Assembly (NCBI RefSeq): GCF_900163815.1 | Contig: NZ_FUKO01000009.1 | Coordinates: forward strand, 56,912 to 120,911 | Direction: 5' to 3' | Length of the DNA stretch: 64,000 nt | From: Microbacterium esteraromaticum | Lineage (GTDB): Bacteria; Actinomycetota; Actinomycetes; Actinomycetales; Microbacteriaceae | Shown here: positions 12,474 through 22,591 of the stretch, piece after piece | Position numbering within the stretch: the first letter of the stretch is position 1 | Layout of the letters: each line of letters starts with the position of its first letter | Notes under the pieces: generated by a model | What the model was told of the DNA's origin: nothing | The model's database searches: none | The model's input: only the letters and a program-made list of their open reading frames with translations | Made by a program: the position numbers and the translations under genes

Positions 12474-13874
12474 TCAGGCCTCGGGGGTGCGCCGCAGAGA
12501 CTCGAGGACCTGCGGAATCATCTGGTAGACGTTGCCGCAGCCGAGCGTGACCACGTAGTCGCCCGAACGGGCGATCTTCGCGGTGTAGTCGGCCGCTTCC
12601 TGCCAATCCGGCACGTAGTGCACGTGACCCGGGTCGGTGAATGCGCCGCTGACCAGCTCGCCCGTCACGCCAGGCACAGGATCTTCTCGTGCGCCGTAGA
12701 CGTCGAGCATCACGGTGTGGTCGGCGAACTGCTCGAGAACCTCCGCGAATTCGCGATACATGTGCTGGGTGCGCGAATAGGTGTGCGGCTGCTGGATCGC
12801 GATGACGCGACCGGAGCCGGCCACCCCGCGCATCGCCTCGAGTGCTGCGCGCACCTCGGTCGGATGGTGGGAGTAGTCGTCGTAGACGTGCACACCGCGC
12901 TCCTCGCCGTGCAGCTCGAGACGGCGCACGGTACCGGCGAAGCCTTCGACCGCGCGCACCGCATCGACCAGCGCATAGCCGAGGGTCAGGAGCACTGCGA
13001 CCGTGCCTGCGGCATTGATCGCATTGTGCGCCCCCGGGACGGCGAGCTGCATCCGCACCGACTCGTCACCGCGGATGAGCGTCGCCGCGGCTCCGCCGGT
13101 GCTGCCGATGTCCGTGATCCGCAGATCGGCGTCATCCGCCTCGCCGAATGTGACGATGTTCGAGTGGGTGAGACCTGCGTGCACCCGCTGCGCGCCGGGG
13201 TCATCGGAGGAGATCACCACGGCTTCTCGCGCCTCGTTGCCGAAGGTGACGAAGGCATCGTAGAAAGCGTCTTCCGACGCGAAGAAGTCCAGGTGGTCGG
13301 GGTCGACGTTGGTGATCAGCGCGATCGACGTGTCGTAGAGCAGGAAGGTGCCGTCGGATTCGTCGGCTTCGATGACGAAGAGCTCATCGCTGCCGGAAGA
13401 GCTCGACAGGCCGAGCTGCTCGATGACGCCGCCGTTGACGAAGTTCGGATCCGCCCCGAGTGCGTGCAGGGCGGTCACCAGCATCCCGGTCGATGATGTC
13501 TTGCCGTGAGCGCCGGCGACGGAGACCAGCCGGCGCCCGCCGATCAGCCAGAACAGCGCCTGCGAGCGGTGGATGACGTGCAGTCCGCGTTCCTTGGCGG
13601 TGACGAACTCCGGGTTCTCGGGCCAGATCGCGCCGGTGTGGATCACCGTGTCGGCGTCGCCGAGATGCGCGGCGTCGTGGCCGACGTGGACGGTTGCTCC
13701 CGCGGCGGCGAGTGCGTGCAGATTGTCGCTGTCCGAGCGGTCGGATCCGGAGACGCGGATGCCGGCATCGAGGAACATGCGGGCGAGGCCGCTCATGCCG
13801 GATCCGCCGATGCCGATGAAGTGCGCAGAGGTGATCGTCTCGGGAATGGGAAGGCTGAGGTCGGGTCTGATCAT
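12474..13874 (-). CDS. murC: UDP-N-acetylmuramate-L-alanine ligase
   Basis: Adds L-Ala to UDP-MurNAc, the first amino-acid step of peptidoglycan precursor synthesis. The 466 residues show the Rossmann start [17 protein letters not shown], the ATP loop [13 protein letters not shown] (the AHGKT form is typical of MurC), the central-domain block [10 protein letters not shown] and the C-terminal [10 protein letters not shown]. It lies 12 bases after murG and one base before ftsQ. Confidence 0.97.
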   Translation of the reverse strand: MIRPDLSLPIPETITSAHFIGIGGSGMSGLARMFLDAGIRVSGSDRSDSDNLHALAAAGATVHVGHDAAHLGDADTVIHTGAIWPENPEFVTAKERGLHVIHRSQALFWLIGGRRLVSVAGAHGKTSSTGMLVTALHALGADPNFVNGGVIEQLGLSSSSGSDELFVIEADESDGTFLLYDTSIALITNVDPDHLDFFASEDAFYDAFVTFGNEAREAVVISSDDPGAQRVHAGLTHSNIVTFGEADDADLRITDIGSTGGAAATLIRGDESVRMQLAVPGAHNAINAAGTVAVLLTLGYALVDAVRAVEGFAGTVRRLELHGEERGVHVYDDYSHHPTEVRAALEAMRGVAGSGRVIAIQQPHTYSRTQHMYREFAEVLEQFADHTVMLDVYGAREDPVPGVTGELVSGAFTDPGHVHYVPDWQEAADYTAKIARSGDYVVTLGCGNVYQMIPQVLESLRRTPEA

Positions 13875-13886
13875 GTCGTGTTCAGT

Positions 13887-14960
13887 CTACTTTTCTACGA
13901 GAGCGCGATCGATCAGAGACACAAGGTTCTCCGTGCCGACGCGGGTGCCGGCATGCTGGGCAGCATCCGCCATCCGTGAGATCCGGGCGCTGTCTGCCAG
14001 CAGCGGAATCACCTGCGCGCGCACGGACGCACCGCTGAAGGTCTCGTCGTCGAGCAGAATCGCTGCGCCCGCGGAGACGGCGGATGCGGCGTTCAGACGC
14101 TGCTCGCCGTTGCCGACCGAATACGGCACGTATACGGCAGGAATCCCCAGTGCGCTGATCTCGCTCACCGTAGCCGAGCCGGCTCGCGAGACGATCAGGT
14201 CAGCAAGGGCGAAAGCCAGATCCATGCGGTCGAGGTAGCGGCGCATCGTGTAGCCGGACACCCCGGGATCGACCAGTTCGCTGCGCTCCCCCGTGGCGTG
14301 CAGCAGCTGCCAGCCGGCATCGAGAACATCCCGCCAGGCATCGGCGAAGGCGTTGTTCAGTCGCAGCGCCCCCAGCGAACCTCCGAAGACGAGCAGCACC
14401 GGCTTATCGGCATCGAGGCCGAACGCCGCAGCCGCCTCGGCACGCACTGCCGCACGGTCGAGGTCGACGATCTCTCGGCGCAGCGGCATTCCGACGACCT
14501 CTCCGCGCTTGAGCGGCGTGCCCTCGAACGCGACGCCGACTCCGGCGGCGCTGCGGGCACCGAGCACGTTCGCGAGGCCCGGCTTCGCGTTGGCCTCGTG
14601 CACCACGAACGGCACCTTCTCACGGCGGGCCGCGACGTAGGCGGGCGCTGATGCGTAGCCCCCGAAACCGACCACGACATCCACGGCATTGTCACGGATG
14701 TGTGCGCGCACCTGTGCGATCGCGCGCCGGAATCGCGCGGGAAAGGCCAGCGCGGCACGGTTCGGTCGGCGTGGGAACGGCACTTTGTCGACGACGAGCA
14801 ACTCGTAGCCGCGCTCGGGCACGAGACGTGCCTCAAGGCCCTCTTTCGTGCCCAGCACCAGCACCGTGTCGCCTTCACGTTCGCGCAGCATATCCGCCAC
14901 GGCGAGCAGGGGGTTCACATGACCGGCGGTGCCTCCGCCGGCAAGAAGGTAGGTGGTCAC
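13887..14960 (-). CDS. murG: Lipid II synthase MurG (GlcNAc transferase)
   Basis: Transfers GlcNAc from UDP-GlcNAc to lipid I at the inner membrane face, making lipid II. The 357-residue GT-B enzyme shows AGGGTAGHVNPLLAVADML at the N-terminus, VVGFGGYASAPAYVAA, and the C-terminal donor-site block ADLIVSRAGSATVSEISALGIPAVYVP. Its GTG start overlaps the ftsW stop (GTGA). Confidence 0.97.
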   Translation of the reverse strand: MTTYLLAGGGTAGHVNPLLAVADMLREREGDTVLVLGTKEGLEARLVPERGYELLVVDKVPFPRRPNRAALAFPARFRRAIAQVRAHIRDNAVDVVVGFGGYASAPAYVAARREKVPFVVHEANAKPGLANVLGARSAAGVGVAFEGTPLKRGEVVGMPLRREIVDLDRAAVRAEAAAAFGLDADKPVLLVFGGSLGALRLNNAFADAWRDVLDAGWQLLHATGERSELVDPGVSGYTMRRYLDRMDLAFALADLIVSRAGSATVSEISALGIPAVYVPYSVGNGEQRLNAASAVSAGAAILLDDETFSGASVRAQVIPLLADSARISRMADAAQHAGTRVGTENLVSLIDRALVEK

Positions 14961-16165
14961 CTGGCGACCTTAGCCTTCCGGGATGCGGGCTGTGTGAGAG
15001 CGGTGCTGCGAGCGGGCAGAGTTCGGGCGAACGAGAGCAGCACTCCACTGGCGATCAGAGCAGACAGCAATGCCGTCCCACCCTGGGATATGAACGGCAG
15101 CGGCACGCCCATGACGGGGAAGATCCGCAGCACGACACCGATGTTGAAGAATGCCTGCCCCACGATCCACACGGCGATGCCGCCGGCTGCGATGCGCACG
15201 AAGGTGTCGTCGGTGCGGCGGATGATGCGGAACGCACCGACGGCATAGACCGCGAACAGCGCCAGCACGAGCAGGCAGCCGATGAGCCCCAGCTCTTCGC
15301 CGACGATCGCGAAGATGTAGTCGCTGGCGGCCTCGGGCAGCCAGTACTTCTCCTGCGAGTTGCCGAGACCGACGCCGAAGAAGCCGCCGTTCGCCATGCC
15401 CCATACGCCGTGCACGGCTTGGTAGCACTCATTGCTCTTATCGCATGCGTCGGGGTTGAAGGCAGCCAGAATGCGCTTCATGCGGTTATCGCTGGACAGC
15501 GCGAAGGCGAGCACTGCCACCAGCCCGCCCAGCAGAGGAAGGATGAACAGCCGCAGCTTGACGCCGGAGAAGAACAGGCATCCGAGCACCACCAGCACCA
15601 TGACCATCACCGTGCCGAGGTCATCGCCCGCGAGCACCGTGCCGATGACCAGCACCGACACGGGGACGACGGGGATGAAGACATGGTGCCAGATGCCCAA
15701 GCGCGCTTGCTTGCGTCGCAGGACGAACGCGATCCACAGCGCCAGAGCCAGCTTCAAGAATTCAGATGGCTGCCACTGGATGCCAGCGATCTTGACCCAG
15801 TTCTGGTTTCCGAATGACGACACTCCCAGTCCCGGCACGAAGACGAGCAGCTGAAGGGCGGTAGCGCCGATCAGTGCCGGCCATGCCAGCTTTCCCAGGA
15901 TGCGAATCGGAAGCCGACTCACCAGGAACATGAGCGGCAGCCCGATGAGCACGAAGATGCTCTGCTTCACCGCGGTATCGAACGGTGCAGTGGGGTGCGC
16001 GTTCGTTGCCGAGAGCACCATCACCAATCCGAACAGCGACAGGAGAGTCGCCGTCGAGCTGATCATCACGAACTCGGTGGAGGGCGGCGTGAAAAGGCGT
16101 CCGAGTGAGACGCGCGCCGCGAGGCCTCTGCCTTCAGTGCGCGGCGGGTGAGCCGTGTGCGTCAT
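14957..16165 (-). CDS. ftsW: SEDS glycosyltransferase FtsW
   Basis: A polytopic membrane peptidoglycan polymerase of the SEDS family acting at the septum with FtsI. The 402 residues have about ten hydrophobic segments and the signature blocks VHGVWGMANGGFFGVGLGNSQEKYWLPEAASDYIFAIVGEE and GVPLPFISQGGTALLS. The chosen ATG overlaps the murD stop by 32 bases. A shorter start is possible but no better Shine-Dalgarno is seen. Confidence 0.96.
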   Translation of the reverse strand: MTHTAHPPRTEGRGLAARVSLGRLFTPPSTEFVMISSTATLLSLFGLVMVLSATNAHPTAPFDTAVKQSIFVLIGLPLMFLVSRLPIRILGKLAWPALIGATALQLLVFVPGLGVSSFGNQNWVKIAGIQWQPSEFLKLALALWIAFVLRRKQARLGIWHHVFIPVVPVSVLVIGTVLAGDDLGTVMVMVLVVLGCLFFSGVKLRLFILPLLGGLVAVLAFALSSDNRMKRILAAFNPDACDKSNECYQAVHGVWGMANGGFFGVGLGNSQEKYWLPEAASDYIFAIVGEELGLIGCLLVLALFAVYAVGAFRIIRRTDDTFVRIAAGGIAVWIVGQAFFNIGVVLRIFPVMGVPLPFISQGGTALLSALIASGVLLSFARTLPARSTALTQPASRKAKVAR

Positions 16166-17666
16166 CTGCGCTTCCCCGCTCTATCCAGTTGCGCACCGCC
16201 TGGGCGAAGCGCTCTCCCCGGTCCGCGTAGCTGGCGAACTGGTCGAAGGAAGCCGCGGCGGGAGCCAGCAGAACAGTGCCCTCGCCATCGACGATCCTCG
16301 TCGCAAGTTCTACGACACGGTCCATGACATCTCCAGTGTCGCCAGGGACCGCCTCGAAGACCGGCACGTGCGACGCGTGTCGCTCGAATGCTCCGAGCAC
16401 AGCCGATCTGTCGACCCCGATCACGATCGCGGCGGCGGCCGTGGCCCCGGCGCTCGCGACCAGCTCGCTGACTTCGACGCCCTTGAGATCTCCGCCGACG
16501 ACCCAGACTGCTCCGGGATAGGCGCGCAGCGATGAGGCTGCCGCGTGCGGGTTGGTCGCCTTCGAGTCGTCGATCCACCGGATGCCGCGGTGCTCGGCGA
16601 TGACCTCGATGCGATGCGCGTCCATTCGGAAGCCCCGCAGCGCCTCGTGGATGGCCTCGGGCTCGACGCCGAACGAGCGCGCGAGTGCAGCGGCTGCGAG
16701 GACGTTCTGCACGATGTGCGGGGCGCTCAGACCGGCCGACCGCAGATCGGCGACGGTGGTCAGCTCCAGCGCGCTGTGGCGACGATCGGAATGGAATGCC
16801 CGGTCGACGAGGATGCCGTCGACGAGGCCGAGGTCGCTGGGACCCGGCGTGCCGAGATCGAATCCGATCGCGCGCGCACCGGCGACGACGTCGGCTTCTT
16901 CGACCATCTGCAGGGTTGCGGCATCGGCTTTGTTGTAGACGCAGGCGAGCTTCGTATTGCGGTAGACGAGCGCCTTCGCAGCCCGGTAGGCATCAGCGCT
17001 GCCGTGCCAGACGAGGTGGTCATCGGCCAGGTTGAGGCACGTGGCGGCGTGCGGGACGAGCTGGCCTGCTTGCTCGGAGAGCCCCAGGTACCAGAGCTGA
17101 TGGCTGGAGAGCTCGACGACGAGGACATCGAAACCCGCGGGATCGCGCACGGCATCCAGCACCGGGACGCCGATGTTGCCGCAGGGGGCAGCACGCAGTC
17201 CGCCGGCGTTCAGCAGTGCTGCGGTGAGCTGTGTGGTCGTCGTCTTTCCATTGGTGCCCGTGATCAGCACCCATTCAGCAGGTGTTCCGTCGGGCCGCAG
17301 CACTTTGTCGCGCACGCGCCAGGCCAGCTCGACATCGCCCCAGAGTGCGATGTTCTGCTGCTGCGTCCATGCGATCACCGGATGCGACGGGGCGAACCCT
17401 GGTGAGGCGATGACGACGTCGGGCGCAAAGTCGACGAGCGTCGCGGGCGCCGATGCCAGGGACCCGAGTTCCAGACGCGCACCGATGACGGGGACCAGCT
17501 TCGCGTACTCCTCCGATGCGCTCTCCGAGAGCACGAGCACGTCCGCCCCGAGTTCCATCAAGGTGTCAGCGGCCGAGAAGCCAGTGACCGACAGACCGAG
17601 TACTGCGACCTTCAGCCCTGCCCAGTCCGCATTCCAACTCGTCAGGGATTCGAGCCGTGCGCTCAC
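16134..17666 (-). CDS. murD: UDP-N-acetylmuramoyl-L-alanine-D-glutamate ligase
   Basis: Adds D-Glu to UDP-MurNAc-L-Ala in the cytosol. The start is placed at GTG 17666, which overlaps the mraY stop as GTGA. This gives 510 residues beginning VSARLESLTSWNADWAGL, and the long reading frame upstream of it is inside mraY. Motifs include VLGLSVTGFSAADTLMELG, the ATP loop ITGTNGKTTTTQL and the block IRWIDDSKATNPHAA. Confidence 0.95.
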   Translation of the reverse strand: MSARLESLTSWNADWAGLKVAVLGLSVTGFSAADTLMELGADVLVLSESASEEYAKLVPVIGARLELGSLASAPATLVDFAPDVVIASPGFAPSHPVIAWTQQQNIALWGDVELAWRVRDKVLRPDGTPAEWVLITGTNGKTTTTQLTAALLNAGGLRAAPCGNIGVPVLDAVRDPAGFDVLVVELSSHQLWYLGLSEQAGQLVPHAATCLNLADDHLVWHGSADAYRAAKALVYRNTKLACVYNKADAATLQMVEEADVVAGARAIGFDLGTPGPSDLGLVDGILVDRAFHSDRRHSALELTTVADLRSAGLSAPHIVQNVLAAAALARSFGVEPEAIHEALRGFRMDAHRIEVIAEHRGIRWIDDSKATNPHAAASSLRAYPGAVWVVGGDLKGVEVSELVASAGATAAAAIVIGVDRSAVLGAFERHASHVPVFEAVPGDTGDVMDRVVELATRIVDGEGTVLLAPAAASFDQFASYADRGERFAQAVRNWIERGSADDAHGSPAAH

Positions 17667-18763
17667 ACCTGCACCAGCCAGTCGACGTAGAACAATCCGA
17701 CCGCGGAGACTGCCAGCAGCCCGGCGATGATCCACAGGCGCACGACGATCGTGACTTCCTGCCATCCGCGCATCTCGAGATGGTGATGGAAGGGACTCAT
17801 CAGGAAAAGGCGCTTGCCTCGCGTGATCTTGAAGTACGCGCGCTGCAGGATCACCGATCCGGACGAGAGCACGAAGATGCCGGCGATCACCAGCAGCAGC
17901 AGTTCGGTGCGGGTGAGGATAGCCATCGCGGTGATGACGCCGCCGATGGCCATCGAGCCGACGTCGCCCATGAAGACCTTCGCCTTGGGAGCGTTCCACC
18001 AGAGGAAACCGATCAGGCCGCCGGCGAATGCCGCCGACACGGTGGCGAGGTTCAGCGGTTCGCGCACTTCGTAGCATCCGGCCAGGGCAGTGCCCGCGTT
18101 GACGCAGGTCTGTTTGAACTGCCAGAAGGCGATCAGGCTGTACGCGCCGACGACGAAGACTCCGGAGCCGGCGGCGAGTCCGTCCAGTCCGTCGGTGAGG
18201 TTGACACTGTTCGAGGTCGCGACGCCGATCACCGAGATCCAGATCAGGTAGAGGATCCAGCCGAGCACCGCCCCGAATGCGAACAGGTTCAGCCAGGAGA
18301 TATCACGGAACAGCGAGACGTAGCCACTCGCCGGGTACTGACCGAGCCGGTTGGGGAAGTTGAGGGCGACCACTCCGAACGGCACGAGCACGAGGAGCTG
18401 TCCGACGACCTTGCGCCAGCCGGAGAGGCCGAGGCTGCGCTGACTGCGGATCTTCATGTAATCGTCGATGAAGCCGACGACACCGAAGCCGACCATCAGC
18501 CAGAGCACGAGGATCGCCGAGAGAGCCGGCGTGCTGCCGCCGAAGGCCGTGCCGGCGAAATAGCCGACGATCGTGCCCACGATGAAGATCACACCACCCA
18601 TCGTCGGGGTGCCTCGCTTGGCTTCGTGGCTCGGGTTGGCGATGTCTTCGGGGGTGCGGATGACCTGCCCCCAGCCGATCCTGCGGAACACCTTCAGGAA
18701 GACCGGGGTCAGAAAAAGCGAGAAGGCGAGTGATATCGCCGTCGCCATAAGCAAGGACCTCAC
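17663..18763 (-). CDS. mraY: Phospho-MurNAc-pentapeptide transferase
   Basis: A membrane enzyme that moves phospho-MurNAc-pentapeptide onto undecaprenyl phosphate to give lipid I. The 366 residues have ten hydrophobic segments and the family blocks KRGTPTMGGVIFI, GFIDDYMKIRSQRSLGL, NSVNLTDGLDGLAAG, MGDVGSMAIGG and MSPFHHHLEMRGW. The GTG start overlaps the murF stop (GTGA). Confidence 0.98.
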   Translation of the reverse strand: MRSLLMATAISLAFSLFLTPVFLKVFRRIGWGQVIRTPEDIANPSHEAKRGTPTMGGVIFIVGTIVGYFAGTAFGGSTPALSAILVLWLMVGFGVVGFIDDYMKIRSQRSLGLSGWRKVVGQLLVLVPFGVVALNFPNRLGQYPASGYVSLFRDISWLNLFAFGAVLGWILYLIWISVIGVATSNSVNLTDGLDGLAAGSGVFVVGAYSLIAFWQFKQTCVNAGTALAGCYEVREPLNLATVSAAFAGGLIGFLWWNAPKAKVFMGDVGSMAIGGVITAMAILTRTELLLLVIAGIFVLSSGSVILQRAYFKITRGKRLFLMSPFHHHLEMRGWQEVTIVVRLWIIAGLLAVSAVGLFYVDWLVQV

Positions 18764-20172
18764 GAGAACAACTCTCCCAGACGATCGCCGAGATGCCGGA
18801 GCCCGACGGAATTGGATGACTTGACCAGTACGCGGTCTCCATCGCGCAACTCGTCCTTCAGGTATTCGAATGCCGCATCCTGATCGGCCAGATGCACGGC
18901 CTCGCTGTCCCAGGACCCCTCTCCGACCGCGGCGAGGAAGAGACGGCGGGCCTCGGGACCGACGACGACGATGCGCTGGATGTTGAGCCGCACAGCGAGC
19001 AAGCCGATTCGGTCGTGCTCCTCGCCCGCACTCTCACCCAGCTCGCTCATCGCGCCCAGCACCGCGACCGTGCGCTCCCCTGGCCCGACGATCTGCGCGA
19101 GAGTGCGCAGTGCCGCAGCCATGGAATCGGGGCTGGCGTTGTAAGCATCATTGATGATGCGCACCCGATCGCTGCCCATCGGCTGCATCCGCCAGCGCTC
19201 GGCGAGCTGTACCGTCTCCAGCTGCGTGATCGCCCCCGCGGCCGGAACGCCGAGCACGCCCGCCGCAGCGATCGCGGCGAGAGCATTGCTGATGTGGTGC
19301 GCACCGAGCACCTGCAGCCGCAGCGGCATCCGCTCGCCACCGGCCTCGATCTCGCACGACGTGCCTGAGGCGGAGACTTCGAGACTCTCGGCGCGCACGT
19401 CGGCGGCGGCGCCCTGCCCGAAGCCGACGACGCGGATGCCGCGACTCTGGGCGATCTCGCGCATGGCCCAGACCCGTGGGTCGTCGGTGTTCAGCACGGC
19501 CGTGCCGCCGGACTTCGTGGCGTGCACGAGCTCGGCCTTCGCCATGGCAGTCGCTTCGATGCCGCCGAAACCGCCGGCGTGCGCCAACCCGACCATGAGC
19601 ACGACCGAGATGTCGGGAGTGACGAGGCCAGCGAGGTGCGCGATGCTCCCGGGGCCTGCGGCGCCGAACTCGCAGACGAGGAACCGGGTGCTGCTGGTGA
19701 CACGCAGCATCGTCAGCGGCGCGCCCACTTCGTTGTTGTAGGACTTGATCGGAGCGATCGTCTCGCCGACGCTTTCGAGAATGCGGGCGAGGAAGTTCTT
19801 CGTCGTCGTCTTGCCGTTGGAGCCGGTGATCCCGACGATCTGCAGTTCACCCTCGCCACGCACTCGCGCGACGACTTCCCGCGCCAGATCGGCCAGCGCC
19901 GTGACGGCATCTGCGACGACGATCTGCGAGACCTCGGCATCGACCGGATGCTCCACGACAGCGAGCACGGCACCCGCGTCGACGGCTGCCCCCACGAAGC
20001 GATGCCCGTCAGTGGCCTCGCCCGGCTTGGCGACGAAGATCGATCCGGTCTGCATGGCCCGGGAGTCCGTGTCGACGTCGCCGTCGATGATGGTCTCCGG
20101 CGCGTCCGTGCCGGACAGACGCAGTTCACCGTGCAGGATCTCAGCGATCTCAGCAAGCGACAGGGCGATCAT
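18760..20172 (-). CDS. murF: UDP-MurNAc-tripeptide-D-Ala-D-Ala ligase
   Basis: Attaches the D-Ala-D-Ala dipeptide, completing the cytosolic precursor. The 470 residues contain IVGITGSNGKTTTKNFLARIL (ATP loop), LVCEFGAAGPGSIAHLAGL, VLNTDDPRVWAM and INDAYNASPDSMAAALRTL. It follows ftsI with only a 30-base gap, where murE sits in most dcw clusters. Its sequence matches MurF, not MurE, because it has the NAYNASP-type block and no MurE diamino-acid motif. Confidence 0.95.
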   Translation of the reverse strand: MIALSLAEIAEILHGELRLSGTDAPETIIDGDVDTDSRAMQTGSIFVAKPGEATDGHRFVGAAVDAGAVLAVVEHPVDAEVSQIVVADAVTALADLAREVVARVRGEGELQIVGITGSNGKTTTKNFLARILESVGETIAPIKSYNNEVGAPLTMLRVTSSTRFLVCEFGAAGPGSIAHLAGLVTPDISVVLMVGLAHAGGFGGIEATAMAKAELVHATKSGGTAVLNTDDPRVWAMREIAQSRGIRVVGFGQGAAADVRAESLEVSASGTSCEIEAGGERMPLRLQVLGAHHISNALAAIAAAGVLGVPAAGAITQLETVQLAERWRMQPMGSDRVRIINDAYNASPDSMAAALRTLAQIVGPGERTVAVLGAMSELGESAGEEHDRIGLLAVRLNIQRIVVVGPEARRLFLAAVGEGSWDSEAVHLADQDAAFEYLKDELRDGDRVLVKSSNSVGLRHLGDRLGELFS

Positions 20173-20202
20173 GTGCCATCTCCATGCGCGGCGGATAGCC
20201 GA

Positions 20203-21987
20203 CTAGTCGAATTTGGGAAGCAGCTCGCCCATCGGCTCGGAAGACGGTGCAACACGGTACGTCTTGAGCACCTGAGTCATAGCCTTCTGCAGCCCCGGGG
20301 CTGTTGCGGACGAACTTCTTATCTTAGTCGGCTCGTCCAAGGTGACCACTACGACGAATTGCGGGTCATCGATGGGTGCGACTCCGACGATGCTGGTGAA
20401 GTAGATGCCGCTCTTGTAGCCGCCGTGTCCATCCGGCTTCTGCGCGGTACCGGTCTTGATGCCGATCCGGTACCCGGGCACCCTGACGGTGTCGGCCAGG
20501 CCGCCCTGCACCGCGACGTTCTCCAGCATCCGCTGCACCTGCTCTGCGGTCTCCTTCTTCACGACCTGGGTGCGATCCGGTGCCTTCGGCTCGTGCACCG
20601 TTCCGTCGGCGTCTGTGCAGGACTCCACCAGTGACAGGTCGATCTTCTCGCCGTCGTTGCCCAGCGCCTGATACGCCGCAGCGAGCTGCGCCGTCGTCAC
20701 GGTGTACGCCTGACCGAAAGTGGTCGTGTACAGCGTCTGGTTGTCCCAGGTCTTCGGGTCGCGCACTCCCCCGGACTCTTCGCCGAAGAACCCCACGGCA
20801 GTCTTGTCTCCGACACCGAATCTGTGCAGGTAGTCGACACGCGTCTGCGGGCTGACCTTGGTGCCGAACTTCGACAGCGCCACGTTCGATGAGTCGATCA
20901 GCGCACCGGCGAAGGTGTAGTTGTAGACCGGGTGCGGGAACGGGTCGTTGATCACAGCACCGTTGGGGAAATGCTCGCGTGAGGGAGCGACCACGTTCGT
21001 CAGCGGCGTGGCCTTGCCTGAATCGATGACGGTGGCCGCGGTAACCGCTTTGAAGGTTGAGCCGGGCTCGAAGGTCGTCGAGAAGATCTGCGATCTCCAG
21101 TACGTGGAGTCGACGGCGTTGATGTCGTTGGGGTCGAGGGCCGGATACTCTGCCGCAGCGCGGATCTTTCCGGTCTTCACCTCGACGACGGTGACCGAGC
21201 CCGCCTTCGCACCCTGGCGATGCACTTCTTCGGCGACCATCTGCTGGAGATACCAGTTCAAGTCGCTGTTGATCGTCAGAGTCACCTGCCCACCGTCGAT
21301 TGCCGGCGTCGTGCGCTCACTGCCAGGAATGGTCACGCCACCATTTCCGCGCAGATACGTGGTCTCGCCATCGGTTGCCGCGAGGCACTTGTCCTGCATG
21401 CGCTCGATGCCGTACTGCGGTTCCCCGGCGCCGTTGAGGAACCCGACCGTGTTGCCCGCGACGGCACCGTTCGGGTAGACGCGAACGGAACGCGGTCGCT
21501 GGTACAGGTAGGCGACCTTCAGATCACGCATGGCGAGATACTGCGCGGTGGAGAGCCCCTTGGCGAGTTCGGCATACTGCGAGTTCTCATCCGCCGCCAG
21601 GGCTGATCGCACGATCTCGCGCACGTCATCGACGGGCATGTCGACGATATCGGCGATCTGCTCGCTTGCCTCTTCCCACGACAGCTTCGGCTTCTTCTTC
21701 GGGTCTGTTTCCTTCTCGTACTGGGCGATCAGCTGTGGATCCAGCTGCGCGTCGTAGACGAAAACGCTCGAGGCGAGCACTGTTCCGTTTGTGTCGACGA
21801 TGTCGCCGCGGGCTCCGGCGACCGATTTCGTCACACCCAAGGGGCCCAGTGATTCTGCGACGTGATCGTCTGCGTGCACGACCTGGATGTCGACGAGGCG
21901 GAAGACGAAGGCGGAAAGGACGATGAGAATGACGCCGAGCGCTGCGACGGTGCGCCGCCGGGGCCCGCGTGCTGCTCGAGTTGTCAT
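20203..21987 (-). CDS. ftsI: Septal peptidoglycan transpeptidase FtsI (PBP3 class B)
   Basis: A class B penicillin-binding protein that cross-links septal peptidoglycan with FtsW. The start is set at ATG 21987, 25 bases after the ftsL-like stop, giving 594 residues starting MTTRAARGPRRR. A single N-terminal TM follows (about 12-33). Active-site motifs are EPGSTFKA (Ser nucleophile, SxxK), DSSNVALS (SxN) and GIKTGTAQKP (KTG). The pedestal domain is present. Confidence 0.95.
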   Translation of the reverse strand: MTTRAARGPRRRTVAALGVILIVLSAFVFRLVDIQVVHADDHVAESLGPLGVTKSVAGARGDIVDTNGTVLASSVFVYDAQLDPQLIAQYEKETDPKKKPKLSWEEASEQIADIVDMPVDDVREIVRSALAADENSQYAELAKGLSTAQYLAMRDLKVAYLYQRPRSVRVYPNGAVAGNTVGFLNGAGEPQYGIERMQDKCLAATDGETTYLRGNGGVTIPGSERTTPAIDGGQVTLTINSDLNWYLQQMVAEEVHRQGAKAGSVTVVEVKTGKIRAAAEYPALDPNDINAVDSTYWRSQIFSTTFEPGSTFKAVTAATVIDSGKATPLTNVVAPSREHFPNGAVINDPFPHPVYNYTFAGALIDSSNVALSKFGTKVSPQTRVDYLHRFGVGDKTAVGFFGEESGGVRDPKTWDNQTLYTTTFGQAYTVTTAQLAAAYQALGNDGEKIDLSLVESCTDADGTVHEPKAPDRTQVVKKETAEQVQRMLENVAVQGGLADTVRVPGYRIGIKTGTAQKPDGHGGYKSGIYFTSIVGVAPIDDPQFVVVVTLDEPTKIRSSSATAPGLQKAMTQVLKTYRVAPSSEPMGELLPKFD

Positions 21988-22012
21988 GCGACGGTCTCCA
22001 TCGTGATCTGCG

Positions 22013-22591
22013 TCAGCGGGTGGTGGGCGACGGCAGGCCGTCGGTGACGGTGGGCGGCGGGGGCGGCGTCGCACCCGGCTGGGCGGTCGAATCCGCCGGT
22101 GTCGTCGGCTCTGCGTCTGCGACCGGTGGCGGCGTCAGCAGCGAGTTTCCGACGACGTTGGCACCATTGGGATGCACAGTCGACATCCAATCGGCGCCAT
22201 CGCCGCTGCCGAGGACTTTGCCGTCGCTGATGCGCAGGTAAGACGCAGCACCCGCAACCACCAGTCCCATGGCATCCGCTCGGCTCGCCAGCGCCTGCGG
22301 TGAGCTGAGCCCGACGATCTCGTCACTGAGTGCGTGCTTCTGCAGAGTCAGCTCTTGCTGCTGGCTGTTGAGCTGGGCGAGTACGAAAGCATCCTGCGTG
22401 GATGCCAGTGAAAGCGTCATCTGGGCGATGCCGATCGCGATCGCACCCCCGACGGCGAGGGCCGCGTAGGCGATCTTCGGCCGACGCCGTGCTGCGGGTG
22501 CCGCCGTGACCGGTTGCAGCCGCCGCGAAGGAGCCGTGAACGGCGGGGCGGAATGAGGATCGGACTGGATGCCAGCTGGCTGCAGGCTCAT
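22013..22591 (-). CDS. ftsL: FtsL-like bitopic division protein
   Basis: A 192-residue protein in the usual ftsL position between rsmH and ftsI. It has a 40-residue basic N-terminus, one TM helix (about 42-62) and a short heptad-like stretch ([24 protein letters not shown]). After that comes an extracytoplasmic Gly/Pro/Thr-rich tail to the end. Position, topology and the coiled coil support FtsL. Sequence similarity cannot be judged by eye, since FtsL is poorly conserved. The ~85-residue tail after the coil is longer than in typical FtsL. It overlaps the rsmH stop by 4 bases. Confidence 0.75.
   Translation of the reverse strand: MSLQPAGIQSDPHSAPPFTAPSRRLQPVTAAPAARRRPKIAYAALAVGGAIAIGIAQMTLSLASTQDAFVLAQLNSQQQELTLQKHALSDEIVGLSSPQALASRADAMGLVVAGAASYLRISDGKVLGSGDGADWMSTVHPNGANVVGNSLLTPPPVADAEPTTPADSTAQPGATPPPPPTVTDGLPSPTTR

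Noticed and set aside
16134..18077. A 647-residue murD reading frame with an N-terminal extension
   Set aside because: The extra ~137 residues lie inside mraY in another frame; the GTG at 17666 with its GTGA overlap is the natural start.
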